64,000 nucleotides of DNA from Oscillospiraceae bacterium (GCA_021199795.1 JAJQHJ010000004.1:186001-250000); one strand, 5' to 3'. Counted from the stretch's first letter, positions 32,567-42,181 are shown. Notes: a model not told the origin generated them from the sequence alone. A program made the numbers and translations.

Positions 32567-33931
32567 TCAGACCGCTTTCAGCCTCTTCTCAATTTCTTCA
32601 ACAGTCTCTCGGAGATCTGAATTCTTGGCGAGGGTATCTTTTATGTCGGCATAAGAAATAGTCATAGTGGAATGGTTTCTTCCGAATTCCTTTCCTATGT
32701 CGGTAAACGACATGCCTTTGAGTTCGCGGATTATGTAGACGCAGACCTTTCTTGCAAGGGAAATCTGAGCTGAACGGTTTACCGAGCGGATATCCTCGGC
32801 AGTTACTCCGAATGCGTCGGCAACATCCTTGATGATTCTGTCGCAGGTAATTTCAGCCGGCTGGGCATCGATAAGGGTTTCCTTGATGACCCTCTGCGCC
32901 ATCTGGAGGGACGGCACCTCGTTTGAAAACATCGTAAGCCCTTTCATCTTGTTGACTGCGCCCTCGAGCTGCCTTATATTCTTTGTGATCCTTTCGGAAA
33001 TCAGCCTTGCGACATTGTCGGGAAGCTTGAGATCTAAAAGCTCCGCTTTTCTGTTAACAATCGCCATTCTCGTTTCAAAATCCGGCGGCTGGACGTCTGC
33101 CTGGACACCCAAGGTGCATCTGGTCTTGATTCTCTCCTCTAACCTCTTGATTCTGTTCGGAGAAACATCCGATGTGAGAACTATCTGTTTTCCGGCATTA
33201 TAGAGCTCATTGAATGTGTGGAAGAACTCCTCCTGGGTCATTTCCTTGTCGACCATGAACTGAATGTCGTCGACCAAAAGAAAGTCGCAGTTGCGATACT
33301 TTTCATGGAACTGGGTTGTAGTCTGTGTGGAGACGGCACGGACAAGCTCGTTGGTGAAGTTCTCGGCTGTAGTGTAGATAACTTTCATCTGTGGGTGGCT
33401 GGTCTTGACCTCGTTCTCAATAGCTTTCAAGAGGTGGGTCTTTCCGAGTCCAGAATCGCCATAAATAAGCAGGGGATTGAACATCGAACGGTTCATCTGC
33501 TCGCTCGGTCTGTTCTTGCCGCTGACAGCAATGCAATAGGCATAGGCAAGCTCATTAGACTTGCCCTTGATGAAGTTCTCAAATGTCAGCTCGTAGTCGC
33601 TGCGTTTATGGGAATTCATCAGGTCTTCCATTCTGCGCTCAATTTCGTCGAAGCCGTCCTCCTGCTCCTGGTCGGGATTGGATTTGACGGCGAAAGTGAT
33701 TTCAACCGGGAAGCCCATGACCTGCTCGAAAGCGTGCTCAAAAACAGCACCGTAGATTTCCTCAGTGGTGCGTCTCATAAAGTCGGAGGAAGCATAGAGA
33801 GTGATTTTTGTGCCCTCCATCTTCCCGGGCTCTATATTCTTTATCCAGCGGTTGTAACCGATCTCAGAAACCTTGGGGTCAGCCTGACAAGCGCGTTTTA
33901 CGTTTTCATAAACTTCTGCAAATGTTTCCAT
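32567..33931 (-). CDS. dnaA: Chromosomal replication initiator DnaA
   Basis: 454 residues. Domain I (1-85), linker, AAA+ domain III with Walker A GDSGLGKTH near 158 and Walker B FLLVDDIQFM near 219, and domain IV at the C-terminus. The domain IV signature reads FGRNHSTMTIS (about 416-426) where E. coli has GGRDHTTVLHA: one Gly fewer, and the base-contacting Asp433 and Thr435 positions are Asn419 and Ser421. This matches the divergent boxes beside it. It recruits the helicase and unwinds oriC. Its own promoter lies 80-110 bases upstream. Confidence 0.98.
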   Translation of the reverse strand: METFAEVYENVKRACQADPKVSEIGYNRWIKNIEPGKMEGTKITLYASSDFMRRTTEEIYGAVFEHAFEQVMGFPVEITFAVKSNPDQEQEDGFDEIERRMEDLMNSHKRSDYELTFENFIKGKSNELAYAYCIAVSGKNRPSEQMNRSMFNPLLIYGDSGLGKTHLLKAIENEVKTSHPQMKVIYTTAENFTNELVRAVSTQTTTQFHEKYRNCDFLLVDDIQFMVDKEMTQEEFFHTFNELYNAGKQIVLTSDVSPNRIKRLEERIKTRCTLGVQADVQPPDFETRMAIVNRKAELLDLKLPDNVARLISERITKNIRQLEGAVNKMKGLTMFSNEVPSLQMAQRVIKETLIDAQPAEITCDRIIKDVADAFGVTAEDIRSVNRSAQISLARKVCVYIIRELKGMSFTDIGKEFGRNHSTMTISYADIKDTLAKNSDLRETVEEIEKRLKAV

Positions 33932-34011
33932 AACACTCGTTACCTTTCTCTTTGTTGTTTTTAATTGTCCTCAGATTTAACTTTATTTTGAGTCATATTT
34001 TCCTGATTACT

Positions 34012-34040
34012 ATGATACCACATTTCGGCTTCATTTTCAA
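34012..34040 (-). promoter_or_regulatory. Promoter of dnaA
   Basis: Leftward TTGAAA (34035-34040), 17 bp, TATCAT (34012-34017). The -35 lies in TTGAAAATG, close to the box sequence, so DnaA feedback is possible. The rest of 33932-34085 shows only AT-rich DNA. Confidence 0.65.
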
Positions 34041-34085
34041 GACTATTTTATAATATACCCCTAAAAAAAGAATACAAAAAAACGC

Positions 34086-34114
34086 TTGACAAAGCCTTGA
34101 TTTTCCTATATAAT
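34086..34114 (+). promoter_or_regulatory. Promoter of rpmH-rnpA
   Basis: TTGACA (34086-34091), 17 bp, TATAAT (34109-34114), 115 bases before rpmH. The leader contains a degenerate parS (34178-34193). Confidence 0.88.
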
Positions 34115-34177
34115 ACTAAACTGTACGGTCATATCATAGGATATTAACGCCTGATGGCGGAAAACGTGATAACCATA

Positions 34178-34193
34178 AGTTCCATGTGGAACG
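34178..34193. other. Degenerate parS-like site
   Basis: AGTTCCATGTGGAACG matches the consensus TGTTCCACGTGGAACA at 13 of 16 positions, in the rpmH leader. Confidence 0.45.
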
Positions 34194-34229
34194 TGAAAAT
34201 AACTTCCATTACGTAAGGAGGCGGGAAGA

Positions 34230-34370
34230 ATGCAGGTAAAAAGACCCTACCAGCCCAAGAAGCTTCACAGAAAGAAAGAGCACGGCTTCTTCAAGAGAAT
34301 GTCCACTCGCAATGGCAGAAAGGTTTTAGCACGCAGACGTGCTAAGGGAAGAGCAAAGCTCACCTACTAA
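34230..34370 (+). CDS. rpmH: 50S ribosomal protein L34
   Basis: 46 residues from the ATG at 34230 (AAGGAGG upstream). [20 protein letters not shown] and [17 protein letters not shown] identify L34; two residues longer than the usual 44. Very basic, binds 23S rRNA. It begins the rightward rpmH-rnpA-yidD-yidC-jag cluster, divergent from dnaA. Confidence 0.97.
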   Translation: MQVKRPYQPKKLHRKKEHGFFKRMSTRNGRKVLARRRAKGRAKLTY

Positions 34371-34381
34371 TCTGAAATGAC

Positions 34382-34467
34382 GCACCGGTTGCATGGCATC
34401 AGTCTGCGCCGGTGCAAAGATTTTCAGCTGACGCTGAAAATCGGAAGTTCACCAAAGGCGAACTTCC
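34382..34467 (+). terminator. Three stacked hairpins between rpmH and rnpA
   Basis: GCACCGG/CCGGTGC (34382-34415), GATTTTCAGC/GCTGAAAATC (34419-34442) and a GTTC-type repeat GGAAGTTC/GAACTTCC (34443-34467). They may reduce rnpA relative to rpmH; no strong U tract is present. Confidence 0.6.
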
Positions 34468-34499
34468 ATTGCTAATTAAGAAATGCTAATTAAGAAAAT

Positions 34500-34835
34500 A
34501 TGCTTTATACAGAACATATAAAAGACAACAAGCTTTTCCTTAAGCTCTACCGCAAGGGTAGATACACTGCAACTGAATATTTCACCGCCTACTACCTGCC
34601 AAACAAGCTGCCCTATAATCGTTTTGGCATCACCGCCGGAAAGAAGATAGGTTCGGCAGTTGTGAGAAACCGGGCTAAGAGGATTTTAAGAGAGGCATAT
34701 CGCAAGAACGAGCTCTCAATGCCAATTGGCTATGATATAGTGTTTGTGGCGAGACCCGGCATCGTTGGCACAAAGACTGACGATATTGAGAGAGTATTGG
34801 TATCTAAAGTTTTGAAATCAATGAAATCCCAATGA
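34500..34835 (+). CDS. rnpA: Ribonuclease P protein component
   Basis: 111 residues. Core motif RNRAKRILREAYR (VVRNRAKRILREAYRKN near 59) and the beta-sheet segment YNRFGITAGKKIG are present. It binds the catalytic RNase P RNA and improves 5' processing of pre-tRNA. It overlaps yidD by 4 bases. Confidence 0.96.
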   Translation: MLYTEHIKDNKLFLKLYRKGRYTATEYFTAYYLPNKLPYNRFGITAGKKIGSAVVRNRAKRILREAYRKNELSMPIGYDIVFVARPGIVGTKTDDIERVLVSKVLKSMKSQ

Positions 34836-35125
34836 AATACATTGTTATAGCTCTAATAAAATTCTATCAGAAACACCTGTCCAAATTAAAGCCGCCATGC
34901 TGTCGGTATTATCCGACCTGCTCGCAGTATACACTTGAAGCGGTGCGTAGGTTCGGTGCTATAAGAGGCTTGATTTTAGGCTTCTGGAGAATACTCAGGT
35001 GCAACCCCTACAGCAAGGGCGGAGTGGACTATGTCCCAGAAAAGTTTCATCTATACACACTAAAATCGGAAAAACGCCGAAAGGCTAAAGAACAATTACG
35101 TAAGAAAAACAGATCCACGACCTGA
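34832..35125 (+). CDS. yidD: Membrane protein insertion efficiency factor YidD
   Basis: 97 residues. An amphipathic N-terminus, then KPPCCRYYPTCSQYTLEAV with the conserved cysteines, then GFWRILRCNPYSKGGVDYVP. It associates with the inner face of the membrane and helps YidC insertion. Position between rnpA and yidC is standard, and it overlaps rnpA by 4 bases. The basic C-terminal tail is slightly long. Confidence 0.95.
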   Translation: MKYIVIALIKFYQKHLSKLKPPCCRYYPTCSQYTLEAVRRFGAIRGLILGFWRILRCNPYSKGGVDYVPEKFHLYTLKSEKRRKAKEQLRKKNRSTT

Positions 35126-35145
35126 ACATTGGGGGAATATAAATC

Positions 35146-36501
35146 ATGTGGAGTATCATCGCTTGGCCATTCGGCAAAATTCTTTATTTTTGTTACCTGC
35201 TGGTTAGAAATTACGGATGGGCATTGTTCCTGTTCACGCTCATTGTAAAGCTTATAATGCTTCCATCCTCTGTCAAGCAGCAGATTTCGACGGAAAAGAT
35301 GAATCGCCTCAATCCTAAGATGGAGGCTTTGAAGAAAAAATACGCGGGCAATCAGGACAAGCTCAACGAAGCCACGATGGAGCTCTATAACCAGGAGAAC
35401 GTCAACCCGATGGGAAGCTGTCTGCCGACGCTTATCACATTTGTCCTCCTCTTCGCGATCATCGAGGTTGTATATACACCTCTTTCCTACATAGGAAATG
35501 TCGACAGCGATTCACTCGATGCCGCTGAGGAAATGGTCACAGATGTCTATGCTATAAGCTCGGAGATAAGCGAGCACGAGACCACCGTTTCAGAGATTCT
35601 TGCAGAGAACACCAATCTTTATGATGTACTCTTGGAATACAAGGCTGAGGAAGACTCAGATCTCGCAGATTATTCCGACGAAAGACTTGAAGAGCTCGCC
35701 GGCTACTTTGAGGAATATAACGACGCCTACGACAATAAGGGCGACATGATTGGTCTTGATGAGTACTTCCTAGACTCGAACCTCGTTTCGTCCCGACTTG
35801 TTGCAACCAGCAACCGAGCACAGCTTCTTGTCATTTCTGTTGCAAAAGTTTATCCAGACCTGTTCGCAGACGACGTTGTCGACCTCTGCTCTGACTTTGA
35901 TTATACATTCCTAGGGATAGACCTCGGAGACTATCCGAGCTGGAGATCAGTCTTGGTTCTCATCCCGATTCTCTCGCTTGCATTGCAGCTTATTCTCACG
36001 TTCGTTTCCCAATACTTCACAAAGAAAAAGGGCGGAGCTGCAACAAGTGGTTCCATGAAGATAATGCTCTATGCGATGCCGCTTCTTTCATTCTGGATCG
36101 CATTCAGCTTCCCTGCCGGTATCGGTATCTACTGGATATTCTCGAGCTTACTTTCACTTGTCCAGACAGTTGGGCTTAACCTCTATCTCACTCCTGCAAG
36201 AGTTGATAAGATTATAGCCAAGGACAACGAGAAAGCTAAGAAAAAGCGCAAGAAGAAGTCTATCTACCAGCAGGCTCTCGAAGCCCAGCAGGCAGAAAAC
36301 GCCGGCAGAGCAAGACCCTCAAAGTATGATGATGACGAAGACGATGACGACGCCTCCGAGGAGGTCAAGCTTTCCCGTGCCCAGAAGAAAGAAGCCGAGA
36401 GAGCAACCTTTAACGAAGCAAGACGCAGATATGCTGAGAAGTATGGGGACGATATAGATGTAGATGTTCCCGAAATGGAAACCACTTCAAAGAAGAAATA
36501 A
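35146..36501 (+). CDS. yidC: Membrane protein insertase YidC with large acidic extracytoplasmic insert
   Basis: 451 residues against about 260 for B. subtilis SpoIIIJ. Membrane helices near 10-30, 95-115 and three more between 270 and 355; the cytoplasmic hairpin between the first two carries VKLIMLPSSVKQQISTEKM. Between about residues 115 and 255 lies an acidic insert rich in Asp/Glu and Tyr (for example AEEDSDLADYSDERLEELAG) that should face the cell surface. The C-terminal 90 residues are charged and could contact ribosomes. It inserts membrane proteins with or without Sec. There is no obvious lipobox cysteine, unlike B. subtilis. Confidence 0.93.
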   Translation: MWSIIAWPFGKILYFCYLLVRNYGWALFLFTLIVKLIMLPSSVKQQISTEKMNRLNPKMEALKKKYAGNQDKLNEATMELYNQENVNPMGSCLPTLITFVLLFAIIEVVYTPLSYIGNVDSDSLDAAEEMVTDVYAISSEISEHETTVSEILAENTNLYDVLLEYKAEEDSDLADYSDERLEELAGYFEEYNDAYDNKGDMIGLDEYFLDSNLVSSRLVATSNRAQLLVISVAKVYPDLFADDVVDLCSDFDYTFLGIDLGDYPSWRSVLVLIPILSLALQLILTFVSQYFTKKKGGAATSGSMKIMLYAMPLLSFWIAFSFPAGIGIYWIFSSLLSLVQTVGLNLYLTPARVDKIIAKDNEKAKKKRKKKSIYQQALEAQQAENAGRARPSKYDDDEDDDDASEEVKLSRAQKKEAERATFNEARRRYAEKYGDDIDVDVPEMETTSKKK

Positions 36502-36576
36502 GATCAATTCAGTAAGGCACCTCTCACCACACACCACCACTTTCGGTGCTTGCTGTCTAATAAAGGAGACCAAAAA

Positions 36577-37419
36577 ATGAAGCAGACAGTAACAGCAAAA
36601 ACAGTTGACGAAGCCAAGGCTAAGCTTTGTGAGGCTCTCGGCGTTCCGGCTGAGAAGATCACATTCACTATTCTCGAAGAGCCCAAGAAAGGTCTTTTCG
36701 GAATGAAAGGTGAGGCTAAGGTTGAGGGTGAGTATGTAAAGCCTCTTACCAAGGCGGACATCGCTGCAAAGTATGTCAGCGATATCATGGTGGCTATGGG
36801 CTACAATGAACCTACAATCACCATCACCGAAACAGAAGAGGGCGCAGTTTTAGACCTTTCCGGCGAGGGCGTTGACGGAATCATCGGAAGACGCGGAGAG
36901 ACTATCGATTCACTCCAGTATCTTGCATCTTTAGCCTGCAACAAGCAGGACAAGGAATTCTACCGCATCACTCTTGATTGCAACGACTTCCGCGCAAGAA
37001 GAAAGGTTCAGCTTGAAGAGCTCGCCAAAAAGATGGCTGAGAAAGCAAAGAGAACCGGCAGAACAATGTCTTTGGAGCCTATGAACCCATATGAGAGAAG
37101 AATCATCCATGCAGCAGTTTCCGAGGTTGAGGGCTGCACCTCCCGCTCTGTAGGCGAGGATCCGTATAGAAAGGTTCTTATCTCCTCCACCGAGCGCAAG
37201 CCCTACAACGGCGGCAACAGACGCTATAACAATGGCTCTAGAAACGACCGCAGAGACGGCAACCGTAACGGCGGCTATCGTAAGAACGGCGGCAGACGCC
37301 GTGAGGACTTCAAGGCAAGAAGCCTTGATATCTCAAGCTCATTCGAGAAAGACTATAAGAAGCCGAAGCCTGAAGACGACCTCGGTTCCACAGGACTCTA
37401 TTCAAAGATTGAATTCTGA
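36577..37419 (+). CDS. jag: RNA-binding protein Jag (KhpB/EloR)
   Basis: 280 residues from the ATG at 36577 (AAAGGAG upstream). Jag_N (1-50, with KKGLFGMKGEAKVEG), KH-like domain (DGIIGRRGETIDSLQYLA near 105) and R3H domain (MNPYERRIIHAAVSE near 175). The C-terminal 70 residues are a low-complexity basic tail rich in Arg, Asn and Gly (KPYNGGNRRYNNGSRNDRRD). By family knowledge it pairs with KhpA in RNA control of cell elongation. It ends at a strong terminator. Confidence 0.94.
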   Translation: MKQTVTAKTVDEAKAKLCEALGVPAEKITFTILEEPKKGLFGMKGEAKVEGEYVKPLTKADIAAKYVSDIMVAMGYNEPTITITETEEGAVLDLSGEGVDGIIGRRGETIDSLQYLASLACNKQDKEFYRITLDCNDFRARRKVQLEELAKKMAEKAKRTGRTMSLEPMNPYERRIIHAAVSEVEGCTSRSVGEDPYRKVLISSTERKPYNGGNRRYNNGSRNDRRDGNRNGGYRKNGGRRREDFKARSLDISSSFEKDYKKPKPEDDLGSTGLYSKIEF

Positions 37420-37445
37420 GATAAGTAAAATTTATCACGAACGGC

Positions 37446-37491
37446 TTCCCCGGCGGTTTCAGGTTTATGTGAAGCCGCCGGGGAATTTTGT
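37446..37491 (+). terminator. Terminator after jag
   Basis: TTCCCCGGCGGTTTCA/TGAAGCCGCCGGGGAA, 16-bp stem with one GU pair and an 8-nt loop, then TTTTG. Confidence 0.92.
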
Positions 37492-37506
37492 GATTTGAAA
37501 TGTATT

Positions 37507-37551
37507 TTGCAACTAAAAACAGTTGCAATTCCGGACGTAGTGTGATATAAT
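37507..37551 (+). promoter_or_regulatory. Promoter and operator of hicAB
   Basis: TTGCAA (37523-37528), 17 bp, TATAAT (37546-37551). The perfect inverted repeat TTGCAAC/GTTGCAA (37507-37528) covers the -35, suiting repression by the HicB ribbon-helix-helix. Confidence 0.78.
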
Positions 37552-37580
37552 ATCTGTAGAAGTAAAAGAGGCGGTGTGAT

Positions 37581-37835
37581 ATGGGACAAAAAGAGAAGCT
37601 GATATTGAAGCTGAAATCGAAACCAAAGGATTTTACGTTTGAGGAAGCCGAACGGCTTCTCGGCTTCTTTGGATATGAGCGGTCGGACAAAGGCAGAACC
37701 AGCGGTTCAAGAGTCATGTTCTGCTGCGAGGGTCGCGCACCGATTTTGCTCCATAAGCCACACCCTAGAAAAGAATTATTGGAATATCAGGTCAAGCAGT
37801 TGGTTGAAAAACTGACGGAGGAGGGTCTTATATGA
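37581..37835 (+). CDS. hicA: HicA mRNA interferase toxin
   Basis: 84 residues, a dsRBD-like fold. The catalytic His is in PILLHKPHPRKEL near 57-63, preceded by SGSRVMFCCEG. HicA cuts mRNA independently of the ribosome. It overlaps hicB by 4 bases, and an inverted repeat covers the promoter -35. The pair lies between jag and mnmE, an order otherwise highly conserved, so it is an insertion into the core cluster. Confidence 0.9.
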   Translation: MGQKEKLILKLKSKPKDFTFEEAERLLGFFGYERSDKGRTSGSRVMFCCEGRAPILLHKPHPRKELLEYQVKQLVEKLTEEGLI

Positions 37836-38173
37836 GCAACACTATGAAATACAAGGATTATATCGGAAGCGTGGAGTTTTCCGAAAGCGATGGCGTCTTT
37901 TTTGGAAAGGTCATGGGTATCCGTGCGCTTATCTCTTATGAGGGAGAGACGGCTAAGGATCTTGTTGATGATTTCCATGGGGCAGTTGATGACTACCTGG
38001 CTCTTTGTGAGGAACAGGGCATAGAGCCCGAAAAGGCATATAAGGGCAGCTTCAATGTGAGAATTTCTCCAGAGCTCCACCGCAGTGCCGCTGTCTATGC
38101 TGCTGCCCACAACATGAGCCTCAACAGCTTCGTTGAAACTGCGGTTAATCATGAACTGAGAAGCAATGCATAA
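37832..38173 (+). CDS. hicB: HicB antitoxin
   Basis: 113 residues. Partially degraded RNase H-like domain (YKDYIGSVEFSESDGVFFGKV and ALISYEGETAKDLVDDF) followed by a ribbon-helix-helix at the C-terminus (FNVRISPELHRSAAVYAAAH, NMSLNSFVETAVNHEL) that binds the operator. It neutralises HicA and represses the pair. Its stop lies 22 bases before the chosen mnmE start. Confidence 0.92.
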   Translation: MSNTMKYKDYIGSVEFSESDGVFFGKVMGIRALISYEGETAKDLVDDFHGAVDDYLALCEEQGIEPEKAYKGSFNVRISPELHRSAAVYAAAHNMSLNSFVETAVNHELRSNA

Positions 38174-38195
38174 AGTTGCGGAAAGGATCAGTAGA

Positions 38196-39548
38196 ATGAG
38201 TTCAACCATCGCCGCAATCTCAACCCCTGTATATCAGGGAGGGCTCAGTGTAATCCGCATGAGCGGGAGCGATTCACTTAGGATAGCTGATAATATATTT
38301 GTGGGGAAAACTGCGCCGTCAGCGATGGCGGGGTACACCTGCCAGTACGGCAAAATTGTCCGCGAGGGGCGGACACTCGATGATGTGATACTAACTGTTT
38401 TCCGTGCACCCCACAGCTACACTGGCGAGGACACAGTTGAGATTTCCTGCCACGGCGGGGTGTATCTTGCAAGGGAGATTCTAAAGCTCCTCATTGAAAA
38501 CGGCGCCGAGCCTGCGCCGGCGGGTGAGTTCACCAAGCGTGCTTTCCTAGCCGGGAAACTCAGCCTCACTCAGGCGGAGGGCGTGCTGGATATTATTTCC
38601 GCAAATGGTGAACGGGAACTGGTAAGTGCGAGAGCCATGAGGGACGGAAACCTCAGCAAGAATATTCATTCTGTCGCCGAGGATATGGTTAAAATCTCAG
38701 GCAACCTTGCCGCCTGGTCGGACTACCCCGACGAGGACATCCCCGACGCCGACACGACTCACCTTGGCAATGACCTTTCAGAAATAATCAATCGTCTTGA
38801 ACATATTTTAAACAGCTACGACAAGGGAAAAATCCTCCGTCAGGGAATCGACACCGCTATTGTCGGAAGACCGAACGTCGGCAAGTCGACCCTCATGAAT
38901 CAGCTTCTTGGGTACAAACGTTCTATCGTCACTGAGAACGCCGGAACCACACGCGACGTCATCGAGGAGTCGGTGAGGGTGGGGGATTTCGTCCTGAAGC
39001 TTTCGGACACAGCCGGCATCCGGGACACAAATGACCCCATCGAGTGTATAGGCGTTGACCTTGCCACCGAAAAGCTCGAAAATGCCGAGCTGGTTCTCGC
39101 AGTTTTCGACTCCTCCGAGGAGCTAACTGAAACCGACCGCGAAATCCTTGAAAAAATCCGGAATAAGCCGCATATTATCCTTTTGAACAAGTCAGATTTG
39201 CCGGAAAAGGTAGACCCAGAGTATTTTTTTGATAAATATATACTCTCAGTATCGGCAAATTCCGGCTCCGGGCTCGAAAAACTCCCCGAAATGATAGCCG
39301 AAATCTTCAAGCTGGGCGGCTCCACCGACTCAGCCGAGATCTATATAAATGAGCGGCAGCGCAGCCAGGTTCAGAAAGCACTCGACTTTGTCAGGCTCGC
39401 GCTCAGCGAATACCACTCCGGAATCACCCTTGATGCCGTCACTGTCTACATGGACGAAGCTTTGAACGCCCTCCTTGAACTGACTGGAGAACGTGCTACC
39501 GAGGCTGTTGTCAACAATTTGTTTGAAAGATTCTGCGTCGGAAAGTAA
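38196..39548 (+). CDS. mnmE: tRNA modification GTPase MnmE
   Basis: 450 residues from the ATG at 38196, where the family sequence [20 protein letters not shown] begins; an ATG at 38166 adds ten residues and overlaps hicB. Folate-binding N-domain, G domain ([28 protein letters not shown]) and the C-terminal FCVGK with the conserved Cys. With MnmG it makes the 5-carboxymethylaminomethyl group on wobble U34. Confidence 0.96.
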   Translation: MSSTIAAISTPVYQGGLSVIRMSGSDSLRIADNIFVGKTAPSAMAGYTCQYGKIVREGRTLDDVILTVFRAPHSYTGEDTVEISCHGGVYLAREILKLLIENGAEPAPAGEFTKRAFLAGKLSLTQAEGVLDIISANGERELVSARAMRDGNLSKNIHSVAEDMVKISGNLAAWSDYPDEDIPDADTTHLGNDLSEIINRLEHILNSYDKGKILRQGIDTAIVGRPNVGKSTLMNQLLGYKRSIVTENAGTTRDVIEESVRVGDFVLKLSDTAGIRDTNDPIECIGVDLATEKLENAELVLAVFDSSEELTETDREILEKIRNKPHIILLNKSDLPEKVDPEYFFDKYILSVSANSGSGLEKLPEMIAEIFKLGGSTDSAEIYINERQRSQVQKALDFVRLALSEYHSGITLDAVTVYMDEALNALLELTGERATEAVVNNLFERFCVGK

Positions 39549-39595
39549 TATTTGATTCTAAATATACAATTTGTAATATACAAGAGGACACCAAA

Positions 39596-41497
39596 ATGGA
39601 TTCTAATATCAATTATATGGGAAAATTTGATATTGTCGTCATCGGCGGCGGGCACGCTGGAATTGAGGCGGCTCTGGCTCCTGCCCGGCTTGGGCTCAAG
39701 GTCGGGATATTCACTATCACCCTTGACGGCATCGCGAATATGCCTTGCAACCCGTCCATCGGCGGCACTGCCAAGGGCAACCTTGTCCGGGAGATCGACG
39801 CTCTGGGCGGCGAGATGGGCAAGGCGGCGGATGCTACGTTCATCCAGTCGCGAGTGCTGAATCTCGGTAAAGGTCCCGCCGTTCACAGCCTCCGGGTCCA
39901 GGCGGACAGGGTCAAGTACCACATCTATATGAAGCAGGTGCTCGAAGCTGAGCCGAACGTTGAGATCAAGCAGGCGGAGATCACCGAGATTCTGACCGAC
40001 TCCTCGGGAGCAGTTTCGGGTGTGAGAACCAAACTCGGCGGGTACTATGATTGCAAGGCTGTCATCGTCGCGACGGGTACTTACTTGGGCGGGAAGATTC
40101 ATGTCGGCGAGTCGAATTATGAGTCTGGTCCCGATGCAACTTTGCCGGCTAAAGCACTTACTTTATCACTTAAATCCCTGGGAATTACCATCCGCAGATT
40201 CAAGACCGGAACCCCGGCTCGTGTCCACAAACGTTCAATCGATTTTAGTGTCCTTGAGAAGCAGGACGGCGACGAGCACATCATCCCGTTTTCATTCGAG
40301 ACAAAAGGCGAGCTTAAGAATCAGGTCTCCTGCTACATCAGCTACACAAATTCCGAAACACATAGAATCATCTTAGATAACCTTGACCGGTCGCCTTTGT
40401 ATTCAGGACGGATAGAGGGAGTCGGTCCCAGATACTGTCCGTCCATCGAGGACAAAATTGTCCGTTTTTCGGATAAACCAAGACATCAACTATTCATCGA
40501 GCCGATGGGTCTTGACACCGAGGAATATTACCTCCAGGGGATGAGCTCATCGCTTCCGGAAGATGTTCAACTTAAATTTTTACGAACAATCAAAGGGCTT
40601 GAACATGTCGAGATAATGCGCCCGGCATATGCTATAGAGTATGACTGCTGCGACCCGACAGAGTTACTCCCGACCCTCGAATTCCGTGAGCACCCCGGGC
40701 TATATGGTGCTGGGCAGTTCAACGGTTCTTCCGGCTATGAGGAGGCTGCGGCGCAGGGACTGGTCGCCGGAATCAACGCCGCCCTCAAGCTTCAGGGCAG
40801 GGAACCGATGATTCTTGACCGCGCTTCGTCCTATATCGGGACTCTTGTCGACGACCTGGTCACGAAAGGCGTCACCGACCCCTACCGGATGATGACCTCC
40901 CGCAGCGAATACCGGATTCTCCTTAGAGAGGACAACGCCGACGAGCGTCTCACGCCGATTGGTCACGAGGTCGGGCTCATTTCGGATGAGAGATATGAAC
41001 GACTCCTTGAAAAAGAGCGGCTGATTGCCGAGGAGGTCGCAAGGCTTGAGCACACCAACGTCGCGCCAAGCGAATCCCTAAACGAATACCTTATTAATAG
41101 CGGCACCGAGCCGATTTCAAACGGCACGACCCTTGCAAAGCTGATTCGCAGACCTCAAGTCAAGTATGATGGCTTGATTTGCGCCGATAAGAACCGTACG
41201 GAGCTCCCGGAGGAGGTCACCGAACAGGCAGAACTTCGCATCAAATACGAGGGCTATATCAACATTCAGCTCAAGCAGGTCGAGGACATGCGCAAATTGG
41301 AGGCAAAAAAGCTCTCTCCGGACACCGACTACTCCAAGATTCAGGATCTCAGGCTTGAAGCGGCGGAAAAGCTCCAGAAGCGCAAGCCCCTGAGCGTCGG
41401 TCAGGCTTCGAGAATTTCGGGCGTCAACCCGGCGGATATCTCGGTCTTGCTCATCTGGCTTGAGAAGAAGAGGAGGGAATCTAGTGGCGACAATTGA
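39596..41497 (+). CDS. mnmG: tRNA uridine 5-carboxymethylaminomethyl modification enzyme MnmG (GidA)
   Basis: 633 residues. FAD-binding [12 protein letters not shown] near 18, the second dinucleotide region and the C-terminal MnmE-binding helices ([21 protein letters not shown]) are intact. It works with MnmE on tRNA U34. AGAGGA precedes the ATG at 39596; an ATG at 39617 is a shorter alternative. It overlaps rsmG by 14 bases. Confidence 0.97.
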   Translation: MDSNINYMGKFDIVVIGGGHAGIEAALAPARLGLKVGIFTITLDGIANMPCNPSIGGTAKGNLVREIDALGGEMGKAADATFIQSRVLNLGKGPAVHSLRVQADRVKYHIYMKQVLEAEPNVEIKQAEITEILTDSSGAVSGVRTKLGGYYDCKAVIVATGTYLGGKIHVGESNYESGPDATLPAKALTLSLKSLGITIRRFKTGTPARVHKRSIDFSVLEKQDGDEHIIPFSFETKGELKNQVSCYISYTNSETHRIILDNLDRSPLYSGRIEGVGPRYCPSIEDKIVRFSDKPRHQLFIEPMGLDTEEYYLQGMSSSLPEDVQLKFLRTIKGLEHVEIMRPAYAIEYDCCDPTELLPTLEFREHPGLYGAGQFNGSSGYEEAAAQGLVAGINAALKLQGREPMILDRASSYIGTLVDDLVTKGVTDPYRMMTSRSEYRILLREDNADERLTPIGHEVGLISDERYERLLEKERLIAEEVARLEHTNVAPSESLNEYLINSGTEPISNGTTLAKLIRRPQVKYDGLICADKNRTELPEEVTEQAELRIKYEGYINIQLKQVEDMRKLEAKKLSPDTDYSKIQDLRLEAAEKLQKRKPLSVGQASRISGVNPADISVLLIWLEKKRRESSGDN

Positions 41498-42179
41498 TTT
41501 GGAACGCCTTGAATCTGTCTTTTCTGGAATAGATATCCCACTTTCTGACGGTCAGATATCGAGTTTTGCAACATATTCTGACATGCTTGTTGAGAAAAAC
41601 AAGGTCATGAACCTGACAGCCGTTACCGACCCGGAGGGCATAGTCATAAAGCACTTTGCGGACAGCTGCCTGCCGCTTAAGATTGCGAATGTTCCACGTG
41701 GAGCAAAGCTCATAGATGTCGGCACCGGAGCCGGTTTCCCGTCGATCCCGATGAAAATTGTTCGTCCGGATCTCGAAATAACGCTTTTAGACAGCCTGAA
41801 CAAGCGCGTGAACTTCCTGAACGATGTGTCCGCAGCACTCAATTTAGGTGCAGAATGCATCCATTCGAGGGCGGAGGACGGTGCGAGAACGGCTCTGCGC
41901 GAGTCTTTCGACGTAGCCACCGCCCGTGCAGTCGCAAGGCTCAGTGTCCTTAGCGAATACTGCCTCCCATATGTCAAGCCGGGCGGCATGTTCTTGGCTC
42001 TAAAGGGCTCCGGTTGTGCGGATGAAATCGCCGACGCAAAGGAAATAATCGCAAAACTGGGCGGGAAAATCGCCCAGATCACCGAATACCAGCTCCCAAA
42101 TGGCGATGGGAGGACGCTGGTGGTCATAGAAAAGATCAGCCCGACGGGGAAAGAGTATCCTAGGAGGGTTGTGAAATGA
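41484..42179 (+). CDS. rsmG: 16S rRNA (guanine527-N7)-methyltransferase RsmG (GidB)
   Basis: 231 residues from a GTG at 41484, preceded by AGGAGGG inside the mnmG end. SAM site [17 protein letters not shown] near 68-85; [19 protein letters not shown] near 38-56 is typical. It methylates G527 of 16S rRNA; its loss gives low-level streptomycin resistance in other bacteria. A 15/16 parS match lies within the gene (41690-41705), a position also known for parS sites in related genomes. Confidence 0.95.
   Translation: MATIDLERLESVFSGIDIPLSDGQISSFATYSDMLVEKNKVMNLTAVTDPEGIVIKHFADSCLPLKIANVPRGAKLIDVGTGAGFPSIPMKIVRPDLEITLLDSLNKRVNFLNDVSAALNLGAECIHSRAEDGARTALRESFDVATARAVARLSVLSEYCLPYVKPGGMFLALKGSGCADEIADAKEIIAKLGGKIAQITEYQLPNGDGRTLVVIEKISPTGKEYPRRVVK
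41690..41705. other. parS: parS site inside rsmG
   Basis: TGTTCCACGTGGAGCA matches the ParB consensus TGTTCCACGTGGAACA at 15 of 16 positions. Confidence 0.85.
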
Positions 42180-42181
42180 TT

